19,384 bases of DNA from UBA2336 sp964538575 (lineage in GTDB: Bacteria; Bacteroidota; Bacteroidia; Cytophagales; Cyclobacteriaceae), in NCBI GenBank assembly GCA_964538575.1, contig CAZIGG010000052.1, positions 1 to 19,384 on the forward strand. Reading direction: 5' to 3'. Each line of letters opens with the position of its first letter. The stretch's first letter is position 1. Below are positions 1 to 7,447 of this stretch, one piece after another. The notes under the pieces are model-generated. The model was given only the letters and a program-made list of their open reading frames with translations. It was not told the DNA's origin and did not search any database. Position numbers and translations under genes: made by a program.

Positions 1-41
1 TAGTAAATTTGACGCGCAACTTATCGAATCCCGCGCAGGAA

Positions 42-770
42 ATGAAATTAAAGATCGACCATAACAGCTCGATTCCGCTGCATTCGCAAACGGAAGAGCT
101 TCTTAGGAAAATGATGGCGCAGGCCGAATACCAGGCAGGAAAGCTGTTGCCGAACGAAGTTCACTTATCACGACAGTTGGGTATCTCCCGAAATACACTC
201 CGGCAGGCTACCAACAAACTCGTACACGAAGGATTGCTGCTCAGAAAAAAAGGTGTCGGCACCGTTGTGTCTAAGCCGGTGGATAGCAAGGCTAAGAACT
301 GGATGAGCTTCACGCAGGAAATGAAATCAAAGGGCATTGAAGTAAAGAACTATAGTATCGAGCTGACCTGGGTAGTTCCGCCTCCGGAAGTTCTTAAATT
401 CTTTGGTATCGAAAAGAAAGTTGAGCTTTTACGGATGGAGCGTGTGCGGGGCGATAAAAAGAACCAGTTCGTTTACTTTATCTCATACTTTAATCCTAAG
501 ATCGGGTTAACAGGTGAAGAAGATTTCAACCGGCCGCTGTATGAAATGCTGGAGCACGAATTTTCAGTAATCGCCAAGGTCAGCAAGGAGGAAATCACCG
601 CAATAGCGGCTGATGAAATTATCGCCTCGCACCTTCATATTCACAAAGGTGACCCGATTCTGAAACGGAAACGGTTTGTTTTTGATCCGGGCAGGCGGCC
701 AATTGAATACAACATTGGATATTATAAGTCAGACAGCATTGTGTATACCGTAGAAAGCGAACGCGAATGA
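42..770 (+). CDS. GntR/HutC-family transcriptional regulator with UTRA domain
   Basis: Probable ligand-responsive repressor of this locus. From the ATG at 42 the protein is 242 residues. Residues about 8-75 form a winged helix-turn-helix: an N-terminal SIPLHSQ segment, then LPNEVHLSRQLGISRNTLRQA, close to the GntR consensus. Residues about 85-238 fit a UTRA effector-binding domain, with an LLRMERVR strand and a C-terminal IEYNIGYYKSD segment. An in-frame TTG at 9 would add 11 residues unlike a GntR N-terminus, so ATG 42 is preferred; no in-frame stop is visible before the window edge. UTRA domains bind small sugars or sugar phosphates, so a mannose-pathway metabolite is a reasonable inferred effector. 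The stop overlaps the next start as ATGA, so the two genes should be translated together. A candidate operator lies at 1898-1915. Confidence 0.9.
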   Translation: MKLKIDHNSSIPLHSQTEELLRKMMAQAEYQAGKLLPNEVHLSRQLGISRNTLRQATNKLVHEGLLLRKKGVGTVVSKPVDSKAKNWMSFTQEMKSKGIEVKNYSIELTWVVPPPEVLKFFGIEKKVELLRMERVRGDKKNQFVYFISYFNPKIGLTGEEDFNRPLYEMLEHEFSVIAKVSKEEITAIAADEIIASHLHIHKGDPILKRKRFVFDPGRRPIEYNIGYYKSDSIVYTVESERE

Positions 771-1861
771 AGGCATCCACATACATTCTTTTCGCAACGG
801 TGTTGTTGACTTCGTGCAAGACAAGCGCCCCGGAAAGTCAGGAAGCAATGAACCGTAGCGTCACTACGGATACGGTTTTTAATGCGGGTTTCTTCCCAAA
901 AGGCGATGCGTTTACCGGTGGTGACGGAACCTATTCAATTCCTTTGCCGGACGGCAGGTCGCTCTGGATTTTTGGCGACTCCTTCATCGGAGGTGTGACC
1001 CCTGAACTTAAACGATTAAAAACAGAACCGGCATACATCCGCAATTGCTTTATCGTCCTGGAGAAGGGCTCTTTAGTAACCTTACAACAAGGTGAGCCTC
1101 ATGAATTCAAATCCATGATGATACCGCCTGAAGTAACTACAGGGAAGTATTCTGAACATGATTTTTGGTACTGGCCCGGAGATGCCTTTATTGAAAATGG
1201 AAAACTGAATGTATTTGTTTCTAAATTTTTTCAGGAGAAGAATACGGACATGTGGGCCTTTCAGTTCCGGGGAACTGAGCTGATTGAATTTTCCCTGCCT
1301 GACCTTAGCGTGCTGCGGATCGACCGCTTTCCGCAAGTCGATAGTGTTCATTATGGCCATGCTATACTCGAAACGGATGACTACACCTATATCTATGGAT
1401 TGAAAAAGCAATTTCCGTATGCAGCGCGCGCGAAAAAGGGAAACGTGCGGGGCGCCTGGCAGTTTTATACCGGGAAAGAATGGGTTGATGAGGCAGCAAA
1501 AGCCGAACCCATGATTCGGTTTATCGGTTCTGAACAATTCAGTGTTTTTAAACGGGAGGAAACATATATCATGATTATGCAGGAGGGAGACCTGAGCCGG
1601 AACATCTATTCCTTTACTTCAACCCAGCCGTTTGGCCCGTGGGAAAATCAGCAATTGCTTTACGAAACTCCGCTGCCGCAAGGATGCGATGCCTGCTGGA
1701 CGTATAATGCATTGGCGCATCCGGAGTTTACGACAGAAGATGATTTGCTGCTCATTTCCTATAATACCAACAGCATGGAAATGAACGATCATTACGCGAA
1801 TGCCACCATCTATCGCCCCCGGTTTATCCGCGTGCCGATTGAGAAAATCCTGCCAGAATAG
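767..1861 (+). CDS. Lipoprotein, DUF4185/DUF5005-like five-bladed beta-propeller (paralogue 1)
   Basis: Predicted secreted carbohydrate-active protein of unassigned activity. The first 16 residues are a lipoprotein signal ending in LLTSC (Cys17). The rest is a propeller with repeated motifs: GGDGTYS (51-57), WIFGDSF (67-73), WYWPGDAF (134-141), YTYIYG (206-211), SEQFSVF (255-261), YNALAHP (313-319), SYNTNS (331-336) and YRPRF (349-353). These motifs recur in the proteins at 16994 and 18099, so the three are paralogues. Family assignment is from memory of motif style. Some DUF4185 members are endo-D-arabinanases (GH183), but no substrate can be read from this sequence. Asp53, Asp71 and Asp139 are candidate catalytic acids by conservation only. 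The start overlaps the regulator stop by 4 bases, an unusual pairing of a surface enzyme with a regulator. No terminator is seen after it. Confidence 0.75.
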   Translation: MKASTYILFATVLLTSCKTSAPESQEAMNRSVTTDTVFNAGFFPKGDAFTGGDGTYSIPLPDGRSLWIFGDSFIGGVTPELKRLKTEPAYIRNCFIVLEKGSLVTLQQGEPHEFKSMMIPPEVTTGKYSEHDFWYWPGDAFIENGKLNVFVSKFFQEKNTDMWAFQFRGTELIEFSLPDLSVLRIDRFPQVDSVHYGHAILETDDYTYIYGLKKQFPYAARAKKGNVRGAWQFYTGKEWVDEAAKAEPMIRFIGSEQFSVFKREETYIMIMQEGDLSRNIYSFTSTQPFGPWENQQLLYETPLPQGCDACWTYNALAHPEFTTEDDLLLISYNTNSMEMNDHYANATIYRPRFIRVPIEKILPE

Positions 1862-1895
1862 CCATACAAACGGTTGAAATTTTTTCAAAAAAAAC

Positions 1896-1926
1896 TATGT
1901 TCATACATTTGAACACCTTACATTTG
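1896..1926 (+). promoter_or_regulatory. Probable Bacteroidota-type promoter of the PUL operon
   Basis: A -7 element TACATTTG at 1919-1926 matches TAnnTTTG. TATG at 1896-1899, 19 bases upstream, is one mismatch from the TTTG -33 element, within the usual spacing. A second TACATTTG lies at 1904-1911 but has no good -33 partner. Transcription would start near 1931-1934, leaving a leader of about 15-18 bases before ATG 1949. The sequence just upstream (1874-1894) is very A/T rich. This is the only convincing promoter in the window and probably drives everything from 1949 on. Confidence 0.6.
1898..1915 (+). promoter_or_regulatory. Candidate operator: perfect 6+6 inverted repeat
   Basis: TGTTCA (1898-1903) and TGAACA (1910-1915) are exact reverse complements separated by six bases. 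The repeat lies between the -33-like and -7 elements and covers the upstream TACATTTG, where a bound repressor would block RNA polymerase. GntR-family dimers bind inverted repeats of about this size, and a GntR gene lies in the same locus, so it is the natural candidate. The link to that regulator is inference. I saw no second copy in the other short intergenic gaps. Confidence 0.45.
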
Positions 1927-1948
1927 AGCCTAACTTAAAACGAAGACA

Positions 1949-2806
1949 ATGAAAAAATACATTTTAACCAGTTTGCTGGCTGTCGCGCTGGCCGGAGGAT
2001 TTCTCGCATCGTGCAGCGATGATGAGGGGGATGGCGCACCATCCATATCACTTTCTCAAACCGCTGCTACAGCTTCTGCCGGAGATGAAGTTGCCGTAAC
2101 GATTACAACGAAAACACCGGCCGGTTTCAAGAGCCTGGTGGTTACTAAAATGTGGGACGGAAATCCTGTTGCCGGTGGAGAAGAGATATTTGATGCAGAA
2201 CAGGACGAATATGTTTACACCGTGGTAGAAGAAGACGCGGATCATGTGGTAACCATAAATTTTAAGGTTATTGATGATAACAATAAATCAGCTTCTAAGG
2301 ATTTGGTGATCACGATTGAATTAACTGCAAGACAATTACTGTTAAAATACAACTGGAGACTAAGTGAAGAAATCTGGTTAGCTGAGGGTACCGATGAAAT
2401 AAGTGACGTATACACTGATGATGATTACCGGTTCAATGCTGACGGAACATATAATAAAAGCATTGGTGCTAAAGTCGATGACTTTTCTGACTTATGGTAT
2501 AACTACTGCTATTATGATTTAAATGATAACACCTTGAAATTATTGATGAGCAGAACTGGTGCTTTTGGAGAGGAAGTTACTGATACATTGAGAATTACCT
2601 TAATCAACAATGAAAAACTAGAAGCCGACATTACGTACTATGATTTGAATGTACTGGATGATAAATATGAAGCGGTGGAAGAATTCAAGAAAAAATTCGT
2701 AGCGATTCAAAAGGTGGCAAGTTTCGATCCGTACCTGGCGGGAGCTGCCGATGACACGTCAGGCCCTGCCGGAAGTTGTGCTGATGTTGATTTCGAAAAT
2801 GATTAG
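1949..2806 (+). CDS. Surface lipoprotein with Ig-like and lipocalin-like regions
   Basis: A 285-residue lipoprotein of unknown function, probably surface exposed and glycan binding. The signal peptide ends in FLASC (Cys22). SDDEGD follows at once, resembling the acidic lipoprotein export signal that directs Bacteroidota lipoproteins to the cell surface. Residues about 33-125 look like an Ig/PKD-type beta-sandwich, rich in Thr/Val and ending in DLVITIEL. Residues about 128-260 begin QLLLKYNWRLSEEIW and contain a YRFNADGTYNKS strand, a pattern typical of lipocalin-like domains. It occupies the role of a SusE/SusF accessory binding protein but lies upstream of susC, not after susD. It is the first gene after the promoter and is followed by a terminator, so it may be the most abundant product. 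The C-terminal half looks more A/T rich than neighbouring genes. Confidence 0.7.
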   Translation: MKKYILTSLLAVALAGGFLASCSDDEGDGAPSISLSQTAATASAGDEVAVTITTKTPAGFKSLVVTKMWDGNPVAGGEEIFDAEQDEYVYTVVEEDADHVVTINFKVIDDNNKSASKDLVITIELTARQLLLKYNWRLSEEIWLAEGTDEISDVYTDDDYRFNADGTYNKSIGAKVDDFSDLWYNYCYYDLNDNTLKLLMSRTGAFGEEVTDTLRITLINNEKLEADITYYDLNVLDDKYEAVEEFKKKFVAIQKVASFDPYLAGAADDTSGPAGSCADVDFEND

Positions 2807-2821
2807 TCGTTAGTTTTTTGG

Positions 2822-2858
2822 AAAGCTGTCTCAGAAGAAATTCCGGGACAGCTTTTTT
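2822..2858 (+). terminator. Intrinsic terminator or attenuator before susC
   Basis: AAAGCTGTC (2822-2830) pairs perfectly with GACAGCTTT (2847-2855), enclosing a 16-base loop, and the right arm runs into six Ts (2853-2858). This is a standard Rho-independent terminator. It ends 22 bases before the susC ATG with no room for a good promoter after it, so susC expression would depend on read-through. Confidence 0.8.
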
Positions 2859-2880
2859 GTTACCTCCAACCACAATCAGC

Positions 2881-5800
2881 ATGAAATTATTGCAGGCGTT
2901 AGTATTAAGTTTTGTGCTTGCTACATCCGTAGCATCAGTCTTCGCTCAGGCAGGAGCAGTTACCGTAACCGGAACTGTCTCCGATAAAAATGAGCCGTTG
3001 ACCGGTGTTACCGTTTTTCAGGTGGGAACGAGTAACGGTACAACGACCGATGTGGACGGAAAATTCAGGATCGATGTTCCTGCCGGGGCTACGCTCAAAA
3101 TTTCCTACATCGGGTACATCACCCAGGAGATCGTGATCGGTTCCAATAACGAATTGAATATCGTAATGGTGATGGATGAAAGTTCGCTTGACGAGCTGGT
3201 TATTATCGGGTACGGATCGGTTAAAAAAAGTGACCTTACCGGGTCGGTTGCCTCCATCAAATCCCAGGATTTTATAAACACCGCTGTTTCATCGATTGAC
3301 CAGGGCATCCAGGGGAAAGCTGCAGGGGTAGTGGTGAGCATGGGTTCGGGCCAGCCCGGTGCGGCATCATCCGTCCGGATCCGGGGCACAAATTCAATTA
3401 ACGGAAATAATGAGCCGCTTTATGTTATTGACGGGGTCTTTATTGTCCCCGAAACAAATGTTGGCGCGGTTACGGGGCCATCGTTAAATCCATTGGCGAG
3501 TATTAACCCTTCTGATATTGAATCGGTTGAAATTCTGAAAGATGCTTCGGCAACGGCTATTTATGGCACCCGCGGAGCAAACGGGGTTATCTTAGTTACA
3601 ACAAAACGCGGTAAAAAAGGCGCACCGGTTATTGCACTGAATTACACGAAGAGCTATCAGCAATTGCGCAGGAAAATGCCGATGCTCAACGCTGCGGAAC
3701 TGGCAATCCTGGGAAATGAAGCAACCGATAACGCAGGCGCCCCAAGACGGGGCATTTATGCAAGCCCTACTAACCTTGGGGTAGGTACCGATTGGCAGGA
3801 TGAAATTTTCAGAATAGCCCCCATGGATAATATCCAGATATCCGCAAGAGGCGGAACGGAGAATTCTACGTATGCGATTTCGGCTAATTATTTCAAGCAG
3901 GATGGCATTGTCAAGAACTCGGACTTTGAGAAAGGAAATCTTCGGATAAACCTGGATCAAAAACTATCTTCCAAAGTCGGTATCGGAACAAGTTTAAACA
4001 TCAACCGCAGCACGCTTAACGGAGTAGTCACCGATGCTGAATCGGCTATTCCCTCCAGTGTAACTTCCTGGGCGCTCGCGTTTAACCCGGGGCTGGGGGT
4101 GTATAATGAGAATGGCGAGTACACATTTGAGAATAACACATCACAGCCGGCCGTTGGAAACCCGGTAGCCGATATCAATAAAACAGAGCAACTCAGCAAT
4201 TCAACGCGATTTCTGGGAAATTTTTTCCTGACTTATGACGTGGTTAAAGAGATTCAATTTAAGTCTTCCATCAGTACAGATGCGGTATTCTTAGGGGAAA
4301 AGTCATTTGTTCCCAACGATATAAAAAGAGGACAGGCCAGCAACGGTCAGGCTGCTATCGCCAACCAGAAAGGGCTTAACTGGACCTGGGAAAATACCCT
4401 GAGTTATTCTGGTAAGTTTGGCATCCACAGTCTGAACGCAGTGATTGGCCAATCCATGCAGGCTTATAATAATGAGTTCGTGTTTACCGCAACCTCCGAT
4501 TTTGATGATAACCGGTTAGGTTATAATGCCATCCAGGTTGGGAAAGATAAAACCTTAATTCTGAATGGTACTTCAGGATGGCAGTTGATGTCTTTTCTGG
4601 GCCGGGTAAATTATAGTTTGCTGGATAAATATTTGTTCACGACTTCTGCGCGTATTGATGGTTCCTCCAAGTTTGGAACAGGGAATCGATATGGAGTTTT
4701 TCCATCGTTCGCTGTTGCCTGGCGGATGAAAGAAGAATCGTTTTTGAATTCTGTTGACATGATCAGTGAGATGAAACTGAGAATTGGATATGGTGTTGTG
4801 GGGAATGAAGGAATTCCGCCTTACAGTTCCCTTGGCCTGCTCGAAACAACAGAAGCTTATTTTGGTGAGAATGAAATTGCTAAAGGTTCCGGGCCTGCTT
4901 CCCGGCAGAACGATCTGCTCAAGTGGGAAACCACCAGCCAGTTCGATGGCGGTGTCGATCTTGGATTGTTTAACGACCGCATTACATTAGTGACAGACGT
5001 TTACTACAAGAAAACAACTGATCTGTTATTAAACGCACCGGTTCCGTATACTTCCGGCTTTGACTATTCATATTTTAACGTTGGAACGCTCGAAAATAAA
5101 GGTGTTGAGTTTGCATTGAATACGGTTAACACAACACAAGCCATCAAATGGAATTCTTCATTTAATATAGCGTTTAACCGGAACAAAGTTTTAGACCTCA
5201 GCAGCGATGAAGGAATTCCGGCAGACCCCATGCTGGGTATTAACGGCTGGACATCCATCAATGCAGGAGTTCCGATCGGAACGTTCTACGGATATAAAAC
5301 CGATGGGATCATTCAATCAGGTGAAGACCTCTCGCAGATACCTCATTTTATTGATTATACGCCAACATACGGAGATCGCAAATACGTTGACCGTGACGGT
5401 GATGGCGATCTGGATGAAAATGATAAGTATGTGCTGGGGAATGCCGCCCCGGATTTCTCATTTGGATTCAATAATACCGTTACCTACAAAGGCTTTTCGT
5501 TAAGCATCTTTATTCAGGGCGTTTATGGAAATGAAATTGTCAACTTTAATAAGTTCTCGTTAGAGAGCTTTGATGGCAATCAGAACAATTCCACAGCAGC
5601 GCTTGAGCGGTGGACACCTGAAAACCCAACGAATAAATACCCGCGCGCAAATGTGGCGCCACGGGTCAATACATTGTCAGATCACCAGGTTGAAGACGGA
5701 TCGTATATCCGTGTAAAGGATATTACGCTCTCCTATAACTTTTCCGGGTTGTTGTCAAAAGCAAACTTCAAAACAACTTCGTTCGTTTTCTTTGTTAGCA

Positions 5801-5946
5801 TGAAGAACATCCTGACACTCACAAACTATTCCGGCTATGACCCCGAAGTGAACCGGTTCATTAATAACCCGCGCAGTTTTGGCGCTGACTATGGAACCTA
5901 CCCCACAACAAAAATATTTGCAACAGGCTTAAACATTACATTATAA
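2881..5946 (+). CDS. susC: SusC/RagA-family TonB-dependent outer-membrane transporter
   Basis: TonB-dependent importer of oligosaccharides across the outer membrane, working with the SusD protein encoded next. From ATG 2881 it is 1021 residues. A cleavable signal peptide (1-23, ending VFAQ) precedes a CarboxypepD-regulatory-like domain (about 27-98, VTGTVSDKNEPLTGV onward). The plug domain then starts at LDELVIIGYG (about 104-113). SusC signatures are RGTNSINGNNEPLYVIDG (168-185) and DASATAIYGTRGANGVILVT. The remainder is a beta-barrel ending in an aromatic-rich, hydrophobic C-terminus. A longer frame opens at TTG 2818 but begins within the terminator and would bury the signal peptide, so it is rejected. 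No N-terminal STN signalling domain is present, so control by an anti-sigma factor is unlikely, consistent with a GntR regulator. The TAA overlaps the susD ATG by one base. Confidence 0.95.
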   Translation: MKLLQALVLSFVLATSVASVFAQAGAVTVTGTVSDKNEPLTGVTVFQVGTSNGTTTDVDGKFRIDVPAGATLKISYIGYITQEIVIGSNNELNIVMVMDESSLDELVIIGYGSVKKSDLTGSVASIKSQDFINTAVSSIDQGIQGKAAGVVVSMGSGQPGAASSVRIRGTNSINGNNEPLYVIDGVFIVPETNVGAVTGPSLNPLASINPSDIESVEILKDASATAIYGTRGANGVILVTTKRGKKGAPVIALNYTKSYQQLRRKMPMLNAAELAILGNEATDNAGAPRRGIYASPTNLGVGTDWQDEIFRIAPMDNIQISARGGTENSTYAISANYFKQDGIVKNSDFEKGNLRINLDQKLSSKVGIGTSLNINRSTLNGVVTDAESAIPSSVTSWALAFNPGLGVYNENGEYTFENNTSQPAVGNPVADINKTEQLSNSTRFLGNFFLTYDVVKEIQFKSSISTDAVFLGEKSFVPNDIKRGQASNGQAAIANQKGLNWTWENTLSYSGKFGIHSLNAVIGQSMQAYNNEFVFTATSDFDDNRLGYNAIQVGKDKTLILNGTSGWQLMSFLGRVNYSLLDKYLFTTSARIDGSSKFGTGNRYGVFPSFAVAWRMKEESFLNSVDMISEMKLRIGYGVVGNEGIPPYSSLGLLETTEAYFGENEIAKGSGPASRQNDLLKWETTSQFDGGVDLGLFNDRITLVTDVYYKKTTDLLLNAPVPYTSGFDYSYFNVGTLENKGVEFALNTVNTTQAIKWNSSFNIAFNRNKVLDLSSDEGIPADPMLGINGWTSINAGVPIGTFYGYKTDGIIQSGEDLSQIPHFIDYTPTYGDRKYVDRDGDGDLDENDKYVLGNAAPDFSFGFNNTVTYKGFSLSIFIQGVYGNEIVNFNKFSLESFDGNQNNSTAALERWTPENPTNKYPRANVAPRVNTLSDHQVEDGSYIRVKDITLSYNFSGLLSKANFKTTSFVFFVSMKNILTLTNYSGYDPEVNRFINNPRSFGADYGTYPTTKIFATGLNITL

Positions 5947-7433
5947 TGAAAAAGCGCATAAAGTTATTTTTTGCCCTTGCTTTGGTTTTATTGTCATCCT
6001 GTAATTTTCTGGATGAAACACCTGAGTCTGTTATTAATTCAGCTACTTTCTATAAAACAGAAGGGGATGCAGTAGCTGCAACCAATGCGATCTATGAGTA
6101 CCTCACGGTTGGCACCGAAGGGATTTTTGAGCGCGGGTTTGGCGGGATTTTCTTTAATGACTATTGGGTGTTTAAAGACATCTTGTCGGATAACTGTACC
6201 GAAACGATCGTATCACAGGAATACAGAACACTGAATGATTTTGGCTTTACTGCTGAAAATGAACGGATTGAACTTTACTGGCAGGATCTCTATAAAACAA
6301 CGAATGCCGCCAATGTTGTTATTGACCGGGTACCCCTGATTGACATGGATGCAATGAAACGCGATCACTTAGTTTCGGAAGCGCGCTTTATCCGGGCCAT
6401 GATGTATTTCGAAGCGGTAAGGTTTTTTGGAGACGTTCCGTTGATTTTGCACGAAACCGTTAACCTGGAAGACGCCTTTGCGCCCCGGTCACCAAAGGCA
6501 GCAGTTTACGAAGCAATCATCGCTGACCTTGAGTGGTCGCGTGATCACCTCAGCAGTACCTATCGCGTAGGGTTGGGAAGAGCAACACCCATGGCCTGCA
6601 CTGCGCTGCTATCGAAAGTTTACCTGGAAATGGGCGAATATGAACTCTCCGCAGAAGAAGCCGAAACAGTCATTACATCCAATAAACACCCGCTGTTTAT
6701 CGACTTTGCAAGCCTCTTCAAGCTGGAGAATGCAAACTCAGGAGAGATTATTTTTGCCGTTAATTATAGCGGAACGCTGAGTCAGGGTTTTAAGCCCAAT
6801 CAATATTCTGTACGGTTGCTGCCGCCCAATTTGCGCAAAAATGGAGAAGGCCCTGCAAATGCGTATGGATGGGAAGTTCCGACAGACGATTTGTATAACA
6901 GCTTTGATCCTCAGGACAGGCGCAAGGCTGTTACCTTCATAACTTCTTTTACCTACTCGGATGGTGAAACGGTAACATTCGATCCGCACATCAGCAAATT
7001 CTGGGATCAGGAAAATGAACCAAATGGTAATAACACCGATATGGATGTGATTTATTTACGAACCGCGGATATTATGCTCGTACGTGCAGAAGCATTAAAT
7101 GAGATTAATAATGGCCCGGATGCAGTGGCCTATGATATGATCAATAAAGTTCGCAAGCGTGCGCGCTTTAATGGAACAACGGAATTGGCGATCCTTCCGG
7201 ATTTATCCGGGTTAAATTATCAGCAGTTTAAAGATGCTATTCTCGAGGAGAGAAGACATGAGCTTGTAATGGAAGGAAGCCGCTACCACGATCTGGTTCG
7301 CATGGGAAAATTGGTTGAACGCGTCAGCGCGGCCAAGCCATCGGCTACTCCACAGGCCTTTCATGCGCTGCTGCCCATTCCGCAACGCGAAAGAAATCTC
7401 AATCCAAAACTTACACAGAATAATCCATACTAA
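5946..7433 (+). CDS. susD: SusD/RagB-family glycan-binding lipoprotein
   Basis: Surface lipoprotein that caps the SusC barrel and delivers glycan to it. It has 495 residues, within the normal family range. The signal peptide ends LLSSC (Cys19) and is followed by NFLDETP, a typical SusD N-terminus. SusD-like features include the helical segment ARFIRAMMYFEAVRFFGDVP (about 146-165), the RTADIMLVRAEALNEI segment, and the C-terminal EERRHELVMEGSRYHDLVRMG block. The gene overlaps susC by one base, ensuring coupled expression. Ligand specificity cannot be read from the sequence; the neighbouring mannose genes suggest a mannose-containing oligosaccharide. Confidence 0.95.
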   Translation: MKKRIKLFFALALVLLSSCNFLDETPESVINSATFYKTEGDAVAATNAIYEYLTVGTEGIFERGFGGIFFNDYWVFKDILSDNCTETIVSQEYRTLNDFGFTAENERIELYWQDLYKTTNAANVVIDRVPLIDMDAMKRDHLVSEARFIRAMMYFEAVRFFGDVPLILHETVNLEDAFAPRSPKAAVYEAIIADLEWSRDHLSSTYRVGLGRATPMACTALLSKVYLEMGEYELSAEEAETVITSNKHPLFIDFASLFKLENANSGEIIFAVNYSGTLSQGFKPNQYSVRLLPPNLRKNGEGPANAYGWEVPTDDLYNSFDPQDRRKAVTFITSFTYSDGETVTFDPHISKFWDQENEPNGNNTDMDVIYLRTADIMLVRAEALNEINNGPDAVAYDMINKVRKRARFNGTTELAILPDLSGLNYQQFKDAILEERRHELVMEGSRYHDLVRMGKLVERVSAAKPSATPQAFHALLPIPQRERNLNPKLTQNNPY

Positions 7434-7447
7434 TTTTAAAACAGATA

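Noticed and set aside
9..41. TTG start at 9 for the GntR regulator
   Set aside because: The 11 extra residues do not resemble a GntR N-terminus, while ATG 42 gives a typical one. The window edge prevents a firm test.
1874..1888. TTGAAA-TTT-TTTCAA inverted repeat as a terminator for the first propeller gene
   Set aside because: The stem has only A/T pairs apart from one G/C, and no T-run follows. It more likely reflects A/T-rich DNA upstream of the promoter.
2818..2880. Longer susC frame from TTG 2818
   Set aside because: It starts in the terminator hairpin and places 21 non-signal residues before a good signal peptide that begins at ATG 2881.
4784..5503. Short + strand frames inside susC (4784-4990 and 5207-5503)
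   Set aside because: They are out-of-frame readings of the beta-barrel region, which continues without interruption, so there is no evidence of a frameshift or nested gene.
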